The notes under the pieces: generated by a model
Seen by the model: only the letters and a program-made list of their open reading frames with translations
What the model was told of the DNA's origin: nothing
The model's database searches: none
Assembly: GCA_014529385.2 (NCBI GenBank)
Contig: CM043947.1
Location: 116,083,587-116,147,586, forward strand
Length of the DNA: 64,000 bases
Direction of reading: 5' to 3'
DNA from: Adiantum capillus-veneris
Taxonomy: Eukaryota > Streptophyta > Polypodiopsida > Polypodiales > Pteridaceae
Translations under genes and position numbers: made by a program
In this document: piece after piece, positions 1 through 10,250 of the stretch
Numbering within the stretch: the stretch's first letter is position 1
How the letters are laid out: every line of letters begins with the position of its first letter

Positions 1-241
1 AAATGGCCCCTGCGTGCGTGGGTTTCCCTTTTTTCCCCCAAATTTTTTTGCGTCGCAAACAGCGTCGATATACCCGTGAGGCGCTACGTCGATATCAACG
101 TGGCAAATAAAGCCTTTCCACGCTTATAGCAACGTGTATATCGACGCCTATATCGACGTGCTATAATTCCGTCAATATATGCGTGGAAAGGCATGGCCAT
201 TGATATATGATGCGTCTATATGTTCATGTTATGTTGTAGTG
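1..241 (+). mobile_element. 3' terminal fragment of an upstream CACTA (En/Spm) element
   Basis: The segment ends in TGTTGTAGTG at 241, the same terminus as the 3' ends of the CACTA copies at 14961, 21319 and 51647. It is filled with CGTCGATA / TATCGACG words in both orientations, the subterminal repeats of this family. The rest of the element lies outside the window. The 82 bases from 242 to 323, between this end and the next CACTA start, hold nothing recognisable. Confidence 0.75.
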
Positions 242-323
242 TAAATACTCCTACTACTACCTTCATTTGACGAGAATCTTGGAAGGTTCTTAAGAGAGGA
301 TGCGTTCGTCAGAATAAACAAAT

Positions 324-600
324 CACTACAACACAACATGGAGATATCGACGCGCGTATATTGACGAACTTAGCGGGCGTCGCTATATGCATCGATATAG
401 GCGTCTCAATGAATGTCGATATACGCGTGAAAAGGCTTCGTTTCCCACGCGTATATCGACGCCTATAGCGACACAAAAAAAATTGGGGGAAAAAAGCGAA
501 ACCCACGAGGAGGGGCTATTTTCGCCGCGCTCTGCTCAAATCTTGGCCTCCACCTGCTGCGCAGGTATTATGCCCCCCCCAACCCCTCTCTCTTTCTCTA
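324..600. repeat. CACTA-1 5' terminal inverted repeat and subterminal repeat region
   Basis: The 10-bp terminal repeat CACTACAACA is followed by many copies of the words ATCGACG, CGTCGATA, ACGCGTATA and TATAGCGAC in both orientations. In En/Spm elements such subterminal repeats are the binding sites of the TNPA protein. The same words fill the 3' end (14850-14961) and both ends of CACTA-2. Their role here as binding sites is inferred from that family. Confidence 0.75.
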
Positions 601-604
601 CATC

Positions 605-619
605 GTGTGTGTGTGTGTA

Positions 620-688
<69 letters not shown>

Positions 689-784
689 ATGGTGTGTGTG
701 TGTGTGTGTAGGAGAGAGAGAGAGAGAGAGAGAGAGCGGTGTGTGTGTGTAGGAAAGAGAGAGAGAGAGAGGTGTGTGTGTGTA

Positions 785-862
<78 letters not shown>
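605..862. repeat. Compound (GT)n/(GA)n microsatellite block in CACTA-1
   Basis: Alternating blocks of (GT)n and (GA)n are separated by short variants of GTGTAGGAAAGAGA. The same compound structure sits at the same place in CACTA-2 (16050-16410), so it belongs to the element and is not local slippage alone. The arginine/glutamate and valine/cysteine reading frames across it are artefacts. Confidence 0.9.
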
Positions 863-866
<4 letters not shown>

Positions 867-867
867 A

Positions 868-1290
868 ATGTATGCTTAGGAAATTAAAATTAAAGAAAAA
901 TAAGTAAAGAGAGAAATGAAATGTTATATTAACGTCTTCGAAAGACCAAAGTGACCTATGAGACATGAGACAAGAAAGTTACAATGTGATGGATCTGATA
1001 CAAAGTCAGAGTAAGAAGATGACAAAATAAAATATTATGGAATCCTAAACTGCTGGGTATGGACTAAACGGTTAAACGGCCAGCTAGTTGGGATAGGTAG
1101 ATCATAGGAGATCGAGCAGCTGCCGCTGGCGGATCTCATCAATCTCCTCCATGGTCAGTAGTCTGACCGGGCGTTATGCATGTCGAGCCAAAGTGACCTA
1201 GCTAGATCCTTTGATGCAGCCTCTGTCGATGTTGCATGTGTAGTCCTCCGCAGTCGTGGACGTCTAGATCTCCCTAGCTCAGTCGCTCGT
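868..1290. other. Conserved non-repetitive block in the CACTA 5' region
   Basis: This block recurs with high similarity at about 16410-16820 in CACTA-2. Shared stretches include GTTACAATGTG, GATCTGATACAAAGTCAGAG and ATCTCATCAATCTCCTCCAT. A 16-codon minus-strand reading frame starting MEEIDEIRQR (around 1152-1102) survives in both copies with a few changes, which is weak evidence for coding. It may be a promoter or untranslated leader of the transposase gene, or captured sequence. Confidence 0.5.
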
Positions 1291-1640
<350 letters not shown>

Positions 1641-2148
1641 GCAAGAACCATGAAAGGCTTCTGAATCTTTCTCAAGTTGCTCATCCATCTCCACATTATC
1701 TTCTGGCTTGGACATGGAGGCCCCGTCTGGTTTACAATCAGGTAGAAAACTTTCATTAGACTGAGAACTTCCATGGCTTGTGCTTTCATCAAGTGCGGCA
1801 TTGGAAAGCTTTCTCTGACAGGCTACCTCGGAATGGAGGCAAGTGGGTTCATAGACAGAGAAGAAACTATGGAACTAAAAGAGGCAAAGGGGTTCTGTCT
1901 GCTACATGCATTGCCATGTACACCTGGGAATGCACGTATGTGTCTACCCATATAGGATTTGACCAATAAAGACGAGATTTTGACCCGGTGGTCCTGATCT
2001 CCGTACACCTCTAGACCGAGGTGTACGGAGATTGGGCAAGACTAGAGAATGCGAGGTAGTTTACATTGTGAGGAGTATATTATATATATATATATATATA
2101 TTAAAACAACATTCATAATCATTGTAGATAGCAACGTCATCAACTAAC

Positions 2149-2559
2149 ATGGAGGAAAAGATTGCATGCTCGTGCACGCTCTGCAAGTATCAAATCCTGC
2201 GCAAGCGTAGGATATGTAATGAGCATGTGCATAAGTACAGAGAGTTTGCTAGAGAAACTGTACAGAATCTGCGATACGACTCCTACGGAACGGGCATTGA
2301 TTTCCGCGACATAGCACCTACATCTGAGAGAATGAGAGAGAAAAATATTATGCGTGAAGGTCCGACCAATATAGAGCCACGGATGGAAGCAGAAAAGGGC
2401 TTACAGACAGAAGACGACGACATGGAGGAGATGGTGGATGCCTTCTTCCAGACAAGCGAGGAGAACGCGAACGAAGCAACACCAGAACCCGTGCGCCTAT
2501 CTCCTAAAGACATGTTGAGGAAGTTCGCTCCTCTGGAAGACAATCATGGGTATTGCTAA
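2149..2559 (+). pseudogene. TNP2-like transposase, N-terminal piece joined to distal sequence by deletion (CACTA-1)
   Basis: The 136-codon frame begins MEEKIACSCTLCKY and has a cysteine/histidine pattern (C-x-C-x2-C ... C-x3-H-x-H) like the zinc-binding N-terminus of plant TNP2 transposases. An acidic region follows. The last dozen codons come from GCTCCTCTGGAAGACAATCA, which in CACTA-2 and CACTA-3 lies far downstream, at the end of the Transposase_21 region (17430-17460, 47645-47670). The whole catalytic part has therefore been lost between short matching stretches. A second small deletion follows at CATGGG. The frame ends in TGA-free sequence at a TAA after the join, so no functional transposase can be made. 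Confidence 0.7.
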
Positions 2560-2577
2560 AAAACGAAGAGCGACAAA

Positions 2578-3672
2578 GTGAAAAGGGTAATTTCAGAGTT
2601 CAGGACGCCAACAGGATATATGCGATGTCTCAAGACAGCATTCACCTGTGATGATCAACTATTAGGGTTGAAATCCCACGACTGGCATAAGTTCTTGCAA
2701 TTCATTCTTCCAATTGCGATCAAGGGGTGTCTAACGGAGGAAGTGCGGACCTGCATATACAAGATTTCAGAGCTAGTGCAGTGGATATCTTCCAAGGAGA
2801 TACGGGAGGAATCTATTTCAGTCGCAAGGGCTAACTCCATTGAGGCAGTTTGCATGATTGAGAAGTATCTACGCACGAGCTGCCTAACTATTCAAATGCA
2901 CTTGCTCGTCCATGTAGTAGATGAGGTTGCAGTGGCAGGTATAGTCCAGAGCCGTTGGATGTTCTTTCTAGAGCGGTTCATGAAAATACTTAAGGGTTTT
3001 GTTGGCCAAAAATCGCGTCCAGAGGGGAGCATGACAGAAGGATGGTTGGTTCAAGAGTCTCTTGTATTGATGACCGAATTTCAATCCGTTTTTGACCCAG
3101 AAATGCCTCGACTGTGGAGCGATGAGGAGGATACAAGACTGGTGGGAGAGGAGCCGCAAGGGCAAGGGGTGCCGAAGAAAATGAACCTGGCCATGTGAGA
3201 AAAGATCACGAAGTTCTGTATACTAAATTCAGCGCCGATGCAAAAAGGGCTTGAAAGGTACGAAGAAGAGAAACAGAGACGCAATCTAGAGCGACAGGAT
3301 TTCAGGCGAAGTCGAACAACTAGAGGCTTACCCTTGCCAGACTATCTCGCTCCTCTACCTGAATTCCCTACAATGGCATGGTTGGACAAGACAGTGAGAG
3401 CAACTTGACAGATCGGAGAACCCATATCTCTAGAAGAGGAAGAGCTGGCTATTGGATGTGACTCGAAGTATCATACATACATGGCACTGTGGTCTCATGG
3501 AAAGCATTTCAGAACACAACAAATTGACAGCAGAAGAAACATGTTTGATAGTGGGATAATGGTTAGTTTCATGCAAAAGAGCAGGGCCAGTGCTAGAGAC
3601 ACGAATGACAGCACTAGCAACCTGGATTACTGTGGTCTGGTGTCAGATATCCTGAAAGTAAGCTTCAGGCGG
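2578..3672 (+). pseudogene. TNP2-like transposase, DUF4218 region and start of DUF4216 (CACTA-1)
   Basis: This encodes a DUF4218 domain, recognisable from LKSHDWHKFLQFILPIAIKG, then QMHLLVHVVDE, then FFLERFMKILKGFVGQKSRPEGSM. Plant TNP2 proteins have this order after the transposase core. A TGA at about 3196-3198 replaces the CGA arginine codon of the other copies, and another TGA follows near 3406. The frame then continues through the conserved LDYCGLVSDILKVSF segment, the beginning of DUF4216, until Gypsy-A interrupts it at 3673. The rest of the domain resumes at 12408. It is a decayed, interrupted gene. Confidence 0.85.
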
Positions 3673-4814
3673 TGTGAGCGGGATGAAAACACACACAGCG
3701 CCTCTATAACGACCCGATACACACTCTTGGGATGATACACACACACACTATGGGGCACCACTCGGCTTAGACAACAGACCTGGCCGAGACAGGGAACACA
3801 CTTCTGGAGTGAGAGGAGAGAGACTATCCACTTGCCCACTCCACACAGACACACACACACACACACACCCAAAAAACTCAGCTCAAAAGAGGAGAATTTC
3901 TGATGTTTAGATACAATTGAGCTTGGGCCAACACCAATGGGGCAAACAGCTCACACAATATGGGTAAAAGATACCAGATACAATCACAAACTGGAGCAGA
4001 AACTTCGCTCATAGGAGAAACTTACGCAGAAAAACAGCAAGAAAAGAGTGAGGAATTTGGGAAAATGGACAGCGCCATCGCGTCCGAAACGGCCCAAAAC
4101 CCCAGTGTACAATGTCAAAGTGCTCAAATCCGACATCGGATGAGCAGTTTACGGCCAAAACAGGCTCCAAAATGAGCAAAAACACACCTGCGGCTGTTCC
4201 TCCTCTCTTCTCCACGTTTTTTTCTGGTCTTCTCTCTGTTTTTTCAGTTCCCACACTTAGCTTTTTTATTTGGGCACCCTTGGCCTTTTAGATGACCTCA
4301 AACAGACCCCGAATAGGCCAAAAACTGACCTCGCAGTGCATAGTTGTCACCTTTTTTGCATCATCCGCACACCTAGCACTCAGCTTTCCCCAATAATGCA
4401 TCCCGCAACCACGTGAAGTGGCCCCAAAAAAAGGTCCTCATGATGACTTTTCTGCATAATTCTCACAAGCAAACACCCACGTTGTGTCCGTCCTCATCCG
4501 CGTGCAAATATTAACCCCGTTCGCCCTCCTGATGCCACTAGATGCCATCGGACGCACCTGCTGACCTCACGTCGTCGGCCCGCGGATAGCTTCCTCGAGA
4601 ATTTTTACGCGCTACCAACTCCTCCTTATTGTAGAAAAAACACACTAGTACTGATAATAGTGAAAATCGCTGCACTATGTACATGATGTCCTACCTGTAC
4701 ACATGTGGGCCCCACGTAACCACCTGGCTAAGGAAAATGGGCAATCCTTTATTTGATGCACCATGCATGTATATGTACATATGCGCAATCCCTTGCTCCA
4801 AAAAACTCCTGACA
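3673..4814 (-). repeat. Gypsy-A 3' LTR
   Basis: On the plus strand it starts TGTGAGCGGGATG and ends CTCCTGACA; on the coding strand this is the downstream LTR. It matches 11268-12407 nearly throughout. It contains the 24-26-base (AC)n run near 3846-3868, whose length differs slightly from the other LTR. The last bases read TGACA where the partner has TCACA. Several short reading frames in it are incidental. Confidence 0.93.
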
Positions 4815-4842
4815 TAATTTGCCCATCCCCTAGCCTGCTAGA
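4815..4842 (-). promoter_or_regulatory. Gypsy-A polypurine tract region
   Basis: On the minus strand the bases between the pol stop codon and the LTR include GGCTAGGGGATGGGCAAATTA, directly upstream of the 3' LTR start. This is the position at which plus-strand DNA synthesis is primed in LTR retrotransposons. The tract is only moderately purine-rich, so its exact limits are uncertain. Confidence 0.5.
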
Positions 4843-7800
4843 TCATTCATGATCAGCAGCAACAAAGAGAGATATGAGACTCGCCGCATCACAGGTCTCC
4901 TCATCCCTCACCAACACTGCTTGATCCACAGACAGCTCATCTTGCTCCACCATCATCAATCTAGCATGATACAATTTAAGACGCAACCCATTTACCCTTG
5001 ACTTATGTAGAATACCATCCAAGTTAGCCAGCTGATATGTGCCATTTGGAAAACACTCCACTACCTTGAAAGGGCCTTCCCACTTAATTTGAAACTTCTT
5101 TTGGAAGGTGTTTTCCAGCTTACTATTGTAGCGCAAAACCAAGTTATGTTTCTTGATACCCTTACTTTTAACCTTTTCATTTATCTTTGCCAAAGCCTTA
5201 TCCTGCATCTGCCCATAATGCTCCAATGCGCTCATCCTATCCAACTGGACCTCTTGTAACTGCAAGAGCCTCTCTTTGAATGCATCACTAGGCGACCCAA
5301 GCAACTTCTCTAACATCTTGACTGTAGGCAACTCTACCTCCACAAGCAATAGTGCTTCCTTTCCATACACCAAATGAAATGGAGTAAACCCTGTACCTGT
5401 CTTCACCGAAGTACGGTAAGCCCATAATGCACTAGGCAATTCCAAATCCCAATTCTTTCCTTGGTGCTCTGTCACTTTAGAAAGAATTTGTACCAACTCA
5501 CCATTGAATCTTTCATTTAAGCCATTACACTGCGGGTAATAAAGAGTGGTATGCTGATGCCTAATCTTCATCTTCGCGCATAAAAAGTCTAGTAGTTTAG
5601 CTCTAAATCCTGGCCCCTTATCTGAAAGTAGCTCCAATGGCACCCCAAACTTGCAACATATTTCATCATACACAAACTTTGCCACATCCTTTGCAGTGAT
5701 TTGTTTTACCGCGATAGCCTCTGCCCATCTAGAGAGATAGTCCACTGCAGTCAAAATATAGCTTTTGCCCCTGCTTGTGATAGGTAACGGGCCTATTGCA
5801 TCAATCCCCCACTGTTCAAACACATCAAACGCCATAATGGTTTTTCGTAGCTCTGGCTTCAACACTCTTTTCCCAAATGCTTGACACCTATTGCAAGACC
5901 TACACCAATGGTGAACATCCTTGTGCAAACTAGGCCATACATACCCCTCTTGCAAAATCTTATGCAAGGTGATCTTTAGAGCAAAATGGCCACCACATGC
6001 GCCTTCATGATTCTCTTCCAACACTCTGTAAAGCTCCTCCCGCCAAGGTACACGTCTCAACACGAGATCAGCCCCTTTCATGTATAAGACATCACCAATC
6101 AATTTGTACCTGTATGCTCTATGCACAAAGCCATACTTCTTAGACTTATGAATCTCCTTTGGAATGATTCCTGTTAGCAAAAAATCCTCTTCTTGAGCCA
6201 AACTTTCCCGGCCATGATAAAGAGGTAAAGTGGTCCTCAACACAAATAGCTCCCCAATCATGCCTTGAGCTGCTTCATGTGCCTCTCCATTTAGAGCACG
6301 TTCAATGTGTCTGATGCTCCATGCTTCGAACTTTTTTAACAGGCCTTTAATTCTGAAGCACATTTCCTTCAATGAGTTGTTCTTGCTCTTCCACACACCC
6401 AGCAGTTGCTTCACCACTAACAAGGCATCACCTTTTATGCTCAACCTTCGAACCCCATGCTTCAAACAAATGTGTAATCCGGCTTCCAGAGTAGCATATT
6501 CAGCCTCATTGTTACTATGAGCATCCAATTTGAACCCTCTCTTGCATACTAGCTTCCCCTCTGGATCATAAAGTGCTATACCCCCTGAAGCTGCATCATG
6601 GCTCTTTCTGTATGAACCATCAAAGAACAACACATGTGCATTGCTGATCTGTGGCACTTCTTTAACTACCTTTCTCACCACCTCTTCCTTAACAATAAGG
6701 GGATTCTCCTTGTAGGTCAACAAATCAACTAGGGTAGCCCTTGTACTATCTTCCACTAGAAAAGAGAACTCAAACTCTTGGAGCTCAATTACCCATTTCT
6801 TCACCACATTTGACATGTTAGTACCATTAATTAACTGTGGCAAAAAGGCATAACTCGTCAAGAAAACAAAAGGCCGTGGTAGCAAGTAATGACGAAATCG
6901 TCGACAAGCAAATATTACACTGGCCATCACTAGCTCTACTTCCGATAACTTTCTCTCCGCTACCAACTTCACTCGGCTTGCACAATACACTGGCCTCATA
7001 TAATGGTTGCCCTTCCCCTTTTGCAATAGCATAGCTCCAATGGCATCATCCCCTACTGATGGATTTACATAAAAAACTTTCTCCCAATCAGGAGCCTGCA
7101 TGGCTGACAACCCCCCTAACACCTCTTTCACCTCTTGAAACACTTCTTCACACTTGTCATCCCATTGCAATGGATCATGCTTTGCCACTTGCTGTAATGG
7201 ATAAAGAAGCTGCGAAGACAATGGAATAAACCGTGCCATGTACTTCACTTTGTGTATAAAGGTTGCCAATTGCTTCGTACTCATAGGTGATGGAAGAAGA
7301 ATAATAGACTTCACCTTATCTGGATCAGCCTCAATGCCATTTTCTGACACCATATGGCCCAATAACTTCACCCTTGGCTGTGCTAGATGACATTTCTTTG
7401 GATTTAGTTGTCCTCCACATTCATCATATCGAGCCAATACCATCTGCAGCTTCTCATGGTGATCAGCCCTACTGCTATAGACACAGAAGTCATCCATAAA
7501 AGCTTTAACACAACTACCAATGAATGGTTCCAACACCCAATTTGCTCTCTCTTGATAGAAGGAAGGTCCATTTGACAACCCAAATGGCAATACTGTGTAG
7601 CAATAGCAGCCCCATGGCGTAATAAAAGTTGTCTTTGTGCGGTCTTTAAGAGCAATCTTCAATTGAAAGTAGCCTGAAAAACCATCACACACACTGTACC
7701 TCTCATAACCTGCCACTGAATCTAAGATCTGATCGATGAATGGAAGAGGATATGGGTTCTTCTTAGTGGCTGCGTTTAAGGGTTTAAAATCCACACAAAT

Positions 7801-9261
7801 TCTCCACTTCCCATCCTTCTTTGGACTGACTACAACTGGACTCACCCATTCTGTGGTCTCCACTGGAACTATGAACCCTGCCTTCAATAACTTGTCCACC
7901 TCTACCCGCAAGGCTTCCATTTGCTCTTGACCCATCCTTCTTAGCCTTTGCCGCACTGGCTTAGCACCTTCTTTCAGCTCTATATGCATCTCTTCACCCT
8001 TGAACCCTCTGATCTCTTCATATGAAGTAATGAACAAATCAGGAAAACTAGCCAGCATATGCAAAAATATATCCTTCTCCATAGCTGAGAGGTCTCCACT
8101 AATCATTTGCGTCATTAATTCCTGCTTCTTTGACAACTCAACCTTGGTTTGCATCAGCCCTTCAATCACTTCATAAGGCCCTTCACTTTCATCTTCAACC
8201 TCATTCGCAAATGCAACTAAACCAATCTCCTGGATTTCTTTGTCCATCAAAAGAAATGCAACATCAGCATCCTCATCACTGTTGGTAGTGCTATCACTGT
8301 CCTCATCTGTCACCGTGGAAGAGTCTTTATCACTAGACTCATCCTCATCTTCATAAAGCTCCTCTAATCGTTTCCTTGTGTCCATATTATAAAGCTTCTT
8401 GGTACCTGTCTTTCCATAGAGGCTAATCGTACCATGTCGCCAATCTTGAACAGCTCCCACTGCACGTAACCATGGTCTGCCCAGTATAATAGGATATGCT
8501 CCCAACCCTGTTGGCATCACATGAAAATCAACCACTGCCTTTGCATCATATGCCTCCACTTCTAAGCTCTTTACAACACCCAAGCATTTTACTTTTTGAT
8601 GGTTTGCCAATCTGATCCGAAACCCTGACACCACAGCCACTGTGAGACCCATCTTCTCAACGCATGAGTGTGTTATGACGCATATTTGGGCTCCGCCATC
8701 CACATAACCTTGTCCCAAATTTTTCCTTTTATGCCACACATCTACTATTGGACAAATGTCTGGTAGCTCGTCCATTGCCAACACCTTCACTGAACCTCTC
8801 TCTGGCTCTTTCTCCATTGGGTTAACCATCCTCTTCCACTGTCGCTTTAGCTTAGGCACCATCTCTATAAGCTGCCCAAAAGTAACATCTGCCTTCCTGC
8901 TCGTCAGATCCTCCTTCAAGTCATAGCTTAATTGCCCATCCCCTAGTGGAAAATCTGAAACATGAAACTTTCGACGAGCTCTCCTTTTCCTCTTGGCCTT
9001 GACATCCTCGCCTTCATGGCTCTTTCCTTTCTTCTTACTAGGACCTGAGGCACTTCTTCCTTCCTTATCCTCTGTGGTCCTCTTCCCAATAGGCATCACT
9101 AATGTATCCTCTAATTTTGATGCCTTCTCCAAGGTGACTACACTTAGCACTTTTGTCTTTCCCTTTTCCTCCTGGGTCAGTCCACTGGTTCCTTCGTCTC
9201 CCTTAATTTCGATGCCATAATCATTTGACCTAGTTAGCACCTGTCTTGGAAATGGATACAT
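4843..9261 (-). CDS. pol: Gypsy-A Pol polyprotein: protease, RT, two RNase H domains, integrase
   Basis: An intact frame of 1,472 codons. An aspartic protease region lies near residues 185-265, with DGGA at about 188 and ILGRPW at about 260. Reverse transcriptase follows at 455-640, with catalytic D526 and FMDD at 588-591. The first RNase H (about 728-830) has lost catalytic acids: VNPS replaces the usual DAS and LTSY replaces the usual TDH. A second RNase H at about 875-1000 keeps D881, E919 and D944, with H in place of the last acid. Integrase has an HHCC finger (H1085, H1092, C1120, C1123) and a D1154-D1214-E1250 triad with exact 35-residue spacing. A GPF motif follows at about 1396. The doubled RNase H marks the Tat lineage. 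The frame is -1 relative to gag and overlaps its 3' end. Confidence 0.95.
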   Translation of the reverse strand: MYPFPRQVLTRSNDYGIEIKGDEGTSGLTQEEKGKTKVLSVVTLEKASKLEDTLVMPIGKRTTEDKEGRSASGPSKKKGKSHEGEDVKAKRKRRARRKFHVSDFPLGDGQLSYDLKEDLTSRKADVTFGQLIEMVPKLKRQWKRMVNPMEKEPERGSVKVLAMDELPDICPIVDVWHKRKNLGQGYVDGGAQICVITHSCVEKMGLTVAVVSGFRIRLANHQKVKCLGVVKSLEVEAYDAKAVVDFHVMPTGLGAYPIILGRPWLRAVGAVQDWRHGTISLYGKTGTKKLYNMDTRKRLEELYEDEDESSDKDSSTVTDEDSDSTTNSDEDADVAFLLMDKEIQEIGLVAFANEVEDESEGPYEVIEGLMQTKVELSKKQELMTQMISGDLSAMEKDIFLHMLASFPDLFITSYEEIRGFKGEEMHIELKEGAKPVRQRLRRMGQEQMEALRVEVDKLLKAGFIVPVETTEWVSPVVVSPKKDGKWRICVDFKPLNAATKKNPYPLPFIDQILDSVAGYERYSVCDGFSGYFQLKIALKDRTKTTFITPWGCYCYTVLPFGLSNGPSFYQERANWVLEPFIGSCVKAFMDDFCVYSSRADHHEKLQMVLARYDECGGQLNPKKCHLAQPRVKLLGHMVSENGIEADPDKVKSIILLPSPMSTKQLATFIHKVKYMARFIPLSSQLLYPLQQVAKHDPLQWDDKCEEVFQEVKEVLGGLSAMQAPDWEKVFYVNPSVGDDAIGAMLLQKGKGNHYMRPVYCASRVKLVAERKLSEVELVMASVIFACRRFRHYLLPRPFVFLTSYAFLPQLINGTNMSNVVKKWVIELQEFEFSFLVEDSTRATLVDLLTYKENPLIVKEEVVRKVVKEVPQISNAHVLFFDGSYRKSHDAASGGIALYDPEGKLVCKRGFKLDAHSNNEAEYATLEAGLHICLKHGVRRLSIKGDALLVVKQLLGVWKSKNNSLKEMCFRIKGLLKKFEAWSIRHIERALNGEAHEAAQGMIGELFVLRTTLPLYHGRESLAQEEDFLLTGIIPKEIHKSKKYGFVHRAYRYKLIGDVLYMKGADLVLRRVPWREELYRVLEENHEGACGGHFALKITLHKILQEGYVWPSLHKDVHHWCRSCNRCQAFGKRVLKPELRKTIMAFDVFEQWGIDAIGPLPITSRGKSYILTAVDYLSRWAEAIAVKQITAKDVAKFVYDEICCKFGVPLELLSDKGPGFRAKLLDFLCAKMKIRHQHTTLYYPQCNGLNERFNGELVQILSKVTEHQGKNWDLELPSALWAYRTSVKTGTGFTPFHLVYGKEALLLVEVELPTVKMLEKLLGSPSDAFKERLLQLQEVQLDRMSALEHYGQMQDKALAKINEKVKSKGIKKHNLVLRYNSKLENTFQKKFQIKWEGPFKVVECFPNGTYQLANLDGILHKSRVNGLRLKLYHARLMMVEQDELSVDQAVLVRDEETCDAASLISLFVAADHE

Positions 9262-10250
9262 GTATCCCCCATCCTTGGTGGCTTATCACATTGCGGGCTG
9301 ATGTGACCCAACTCTCCACAATTGTTACAGGTGGGCGTCTGCCTCCAAAACCTACCATTGCTTTGTCCAACACCATTCCTAGGTCTTTCTTCACCTCCGG
9401 GCTGATTTGCATACCTCCCTCGACCTCGATTATTTCCCACTTGACCTAGCATGTTTAGGCTGAGATTCTTCATCAAATCTACCATTTGCCTCATGTCTTG
9501 CCTTAGCCCATCATCTTGCACTGCTGTAGAGACCACTGTTGGCATAACCTGAGTAGTAATAGGAACCACTAGTTCGTGATGAACCCCTGACATGCGCCCT
9601 TGTAAAGACTCTATAGGCTGAAATTCAGATCTCATTGGCAAAGACTCCACCCCTAACTGGCTCATTTTCCTCAGCTTCCACTCTTTGTTCCTTGCTACCT
9701 CTAGTGCATCTTCATATGTCCCAGGCTTCTTTAGCTCCACTCTCCAACGTATATTCTCCCAAAGACCAGCCAAGAACCTGTCCTTCTTCATCATGTTAGG
9801 CGGGGGTACCTGTGGTGCTAAGGCCTTGCACATTCGCTCCCATGCCAATGAAAACTTACGTATGTACGCATCTACTGGCTCACCTTCCTTTTGAACCAAA
9901 CCTTGTACTTCTTGCAACACTTTGTCAGGATCTTCTACTTTCACAAACTCCACTTCCAACCCATGCCGTAGATTGTCCCAACTCAATCTTACAGGTGGAT
10001 CAGCCACATGCAACTCCTCTTCAAATGCTTTGGACCAAACTCGTGCATCACTCTTCAAACAAATTTGGAGAAGGCGTAACATTTGCGCAGGGTCATGAAT
10101 CTGGTTGCTAATGCAGGCAACCTCCATCTTTTCCAAAAAATCTTCCACATCTTCATCACTTCTTCCATGAAACTCCGGATAAGAGAAAGCCATGGCTACC
10201 CAAGTTACAATGCTTTGAGAACCCCTTCGAACACACGTGCCAGAACCCAA
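9234..10250 (-). CDS. gag: Gypsy-A Gag with CCHC zinc knuckle
   Basis: A 338-codon frame. The central region (about residues 50-170) has the helical retrotransposon Gag capsid pattern, including LSWDNLRHGLEVEF and DAYIRKFSLAWERMCKAL. A single zinc knuckle, CNNCGELGHISPQC, with C-x2-C-x4-H-x4-C spacing, lies near the C-terminus and should bind the RNA genome. It is the first gene after the leader and its 3' end overlaps pol by 28 bases in a different frame. Gag packages the transcript into virus-like particles in the cytoplasm. No frameshift or stop disrupts it. Confidence 0.92.
   Translation of the reverse strand: MGSGTCVRRGSQSIVTWVAMAFSYPEFHGRSDEDVEDFLEKMEVACISNQIHDPAQMLRLLQICLKSDARVWSKAFEEELHVADPPVRLSWDNLRHGLEVEFVKVEDPDKVLQEVQGLVQKEGEPVDAYIRKFSLAWERMCKALAPQVPPPNMMKKDRFLAGLWENIRWRVELKKPGTYEDALEVARNKEWKLRKMSQLGVESLPMRSEFQPIESLQGRMSGVHHELVVPITTQVMPTVVSTAVQDDGLRQDMRQMVDLMKNLSLNMLGQVGNNRGRGRYANQPGGEERPRNGVGQSNGRFWRQTPTCNNCGELGHISPQCDKPPRMGDTCIHFQDRC

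Noticed and set aside
605-868. Open frames made of (RE)n, (SL)n, (VC)n or (TH)n repeats across microsatellites, here and at 1274-1801, 16008-16560, 26328-26660, 58397-58950 and 60304-60581
   Set aside because: Simple repeats stay open in several frames by their nature; there is no domain, codon bias or conserved start.
3627-4254. Short frames inside the Gypsy-A LTRs, repeated at 11107-11847
   Set aside because: They occur twice only because the LTR is duplicated, and they lie in non-coding terminal repeat sequence.
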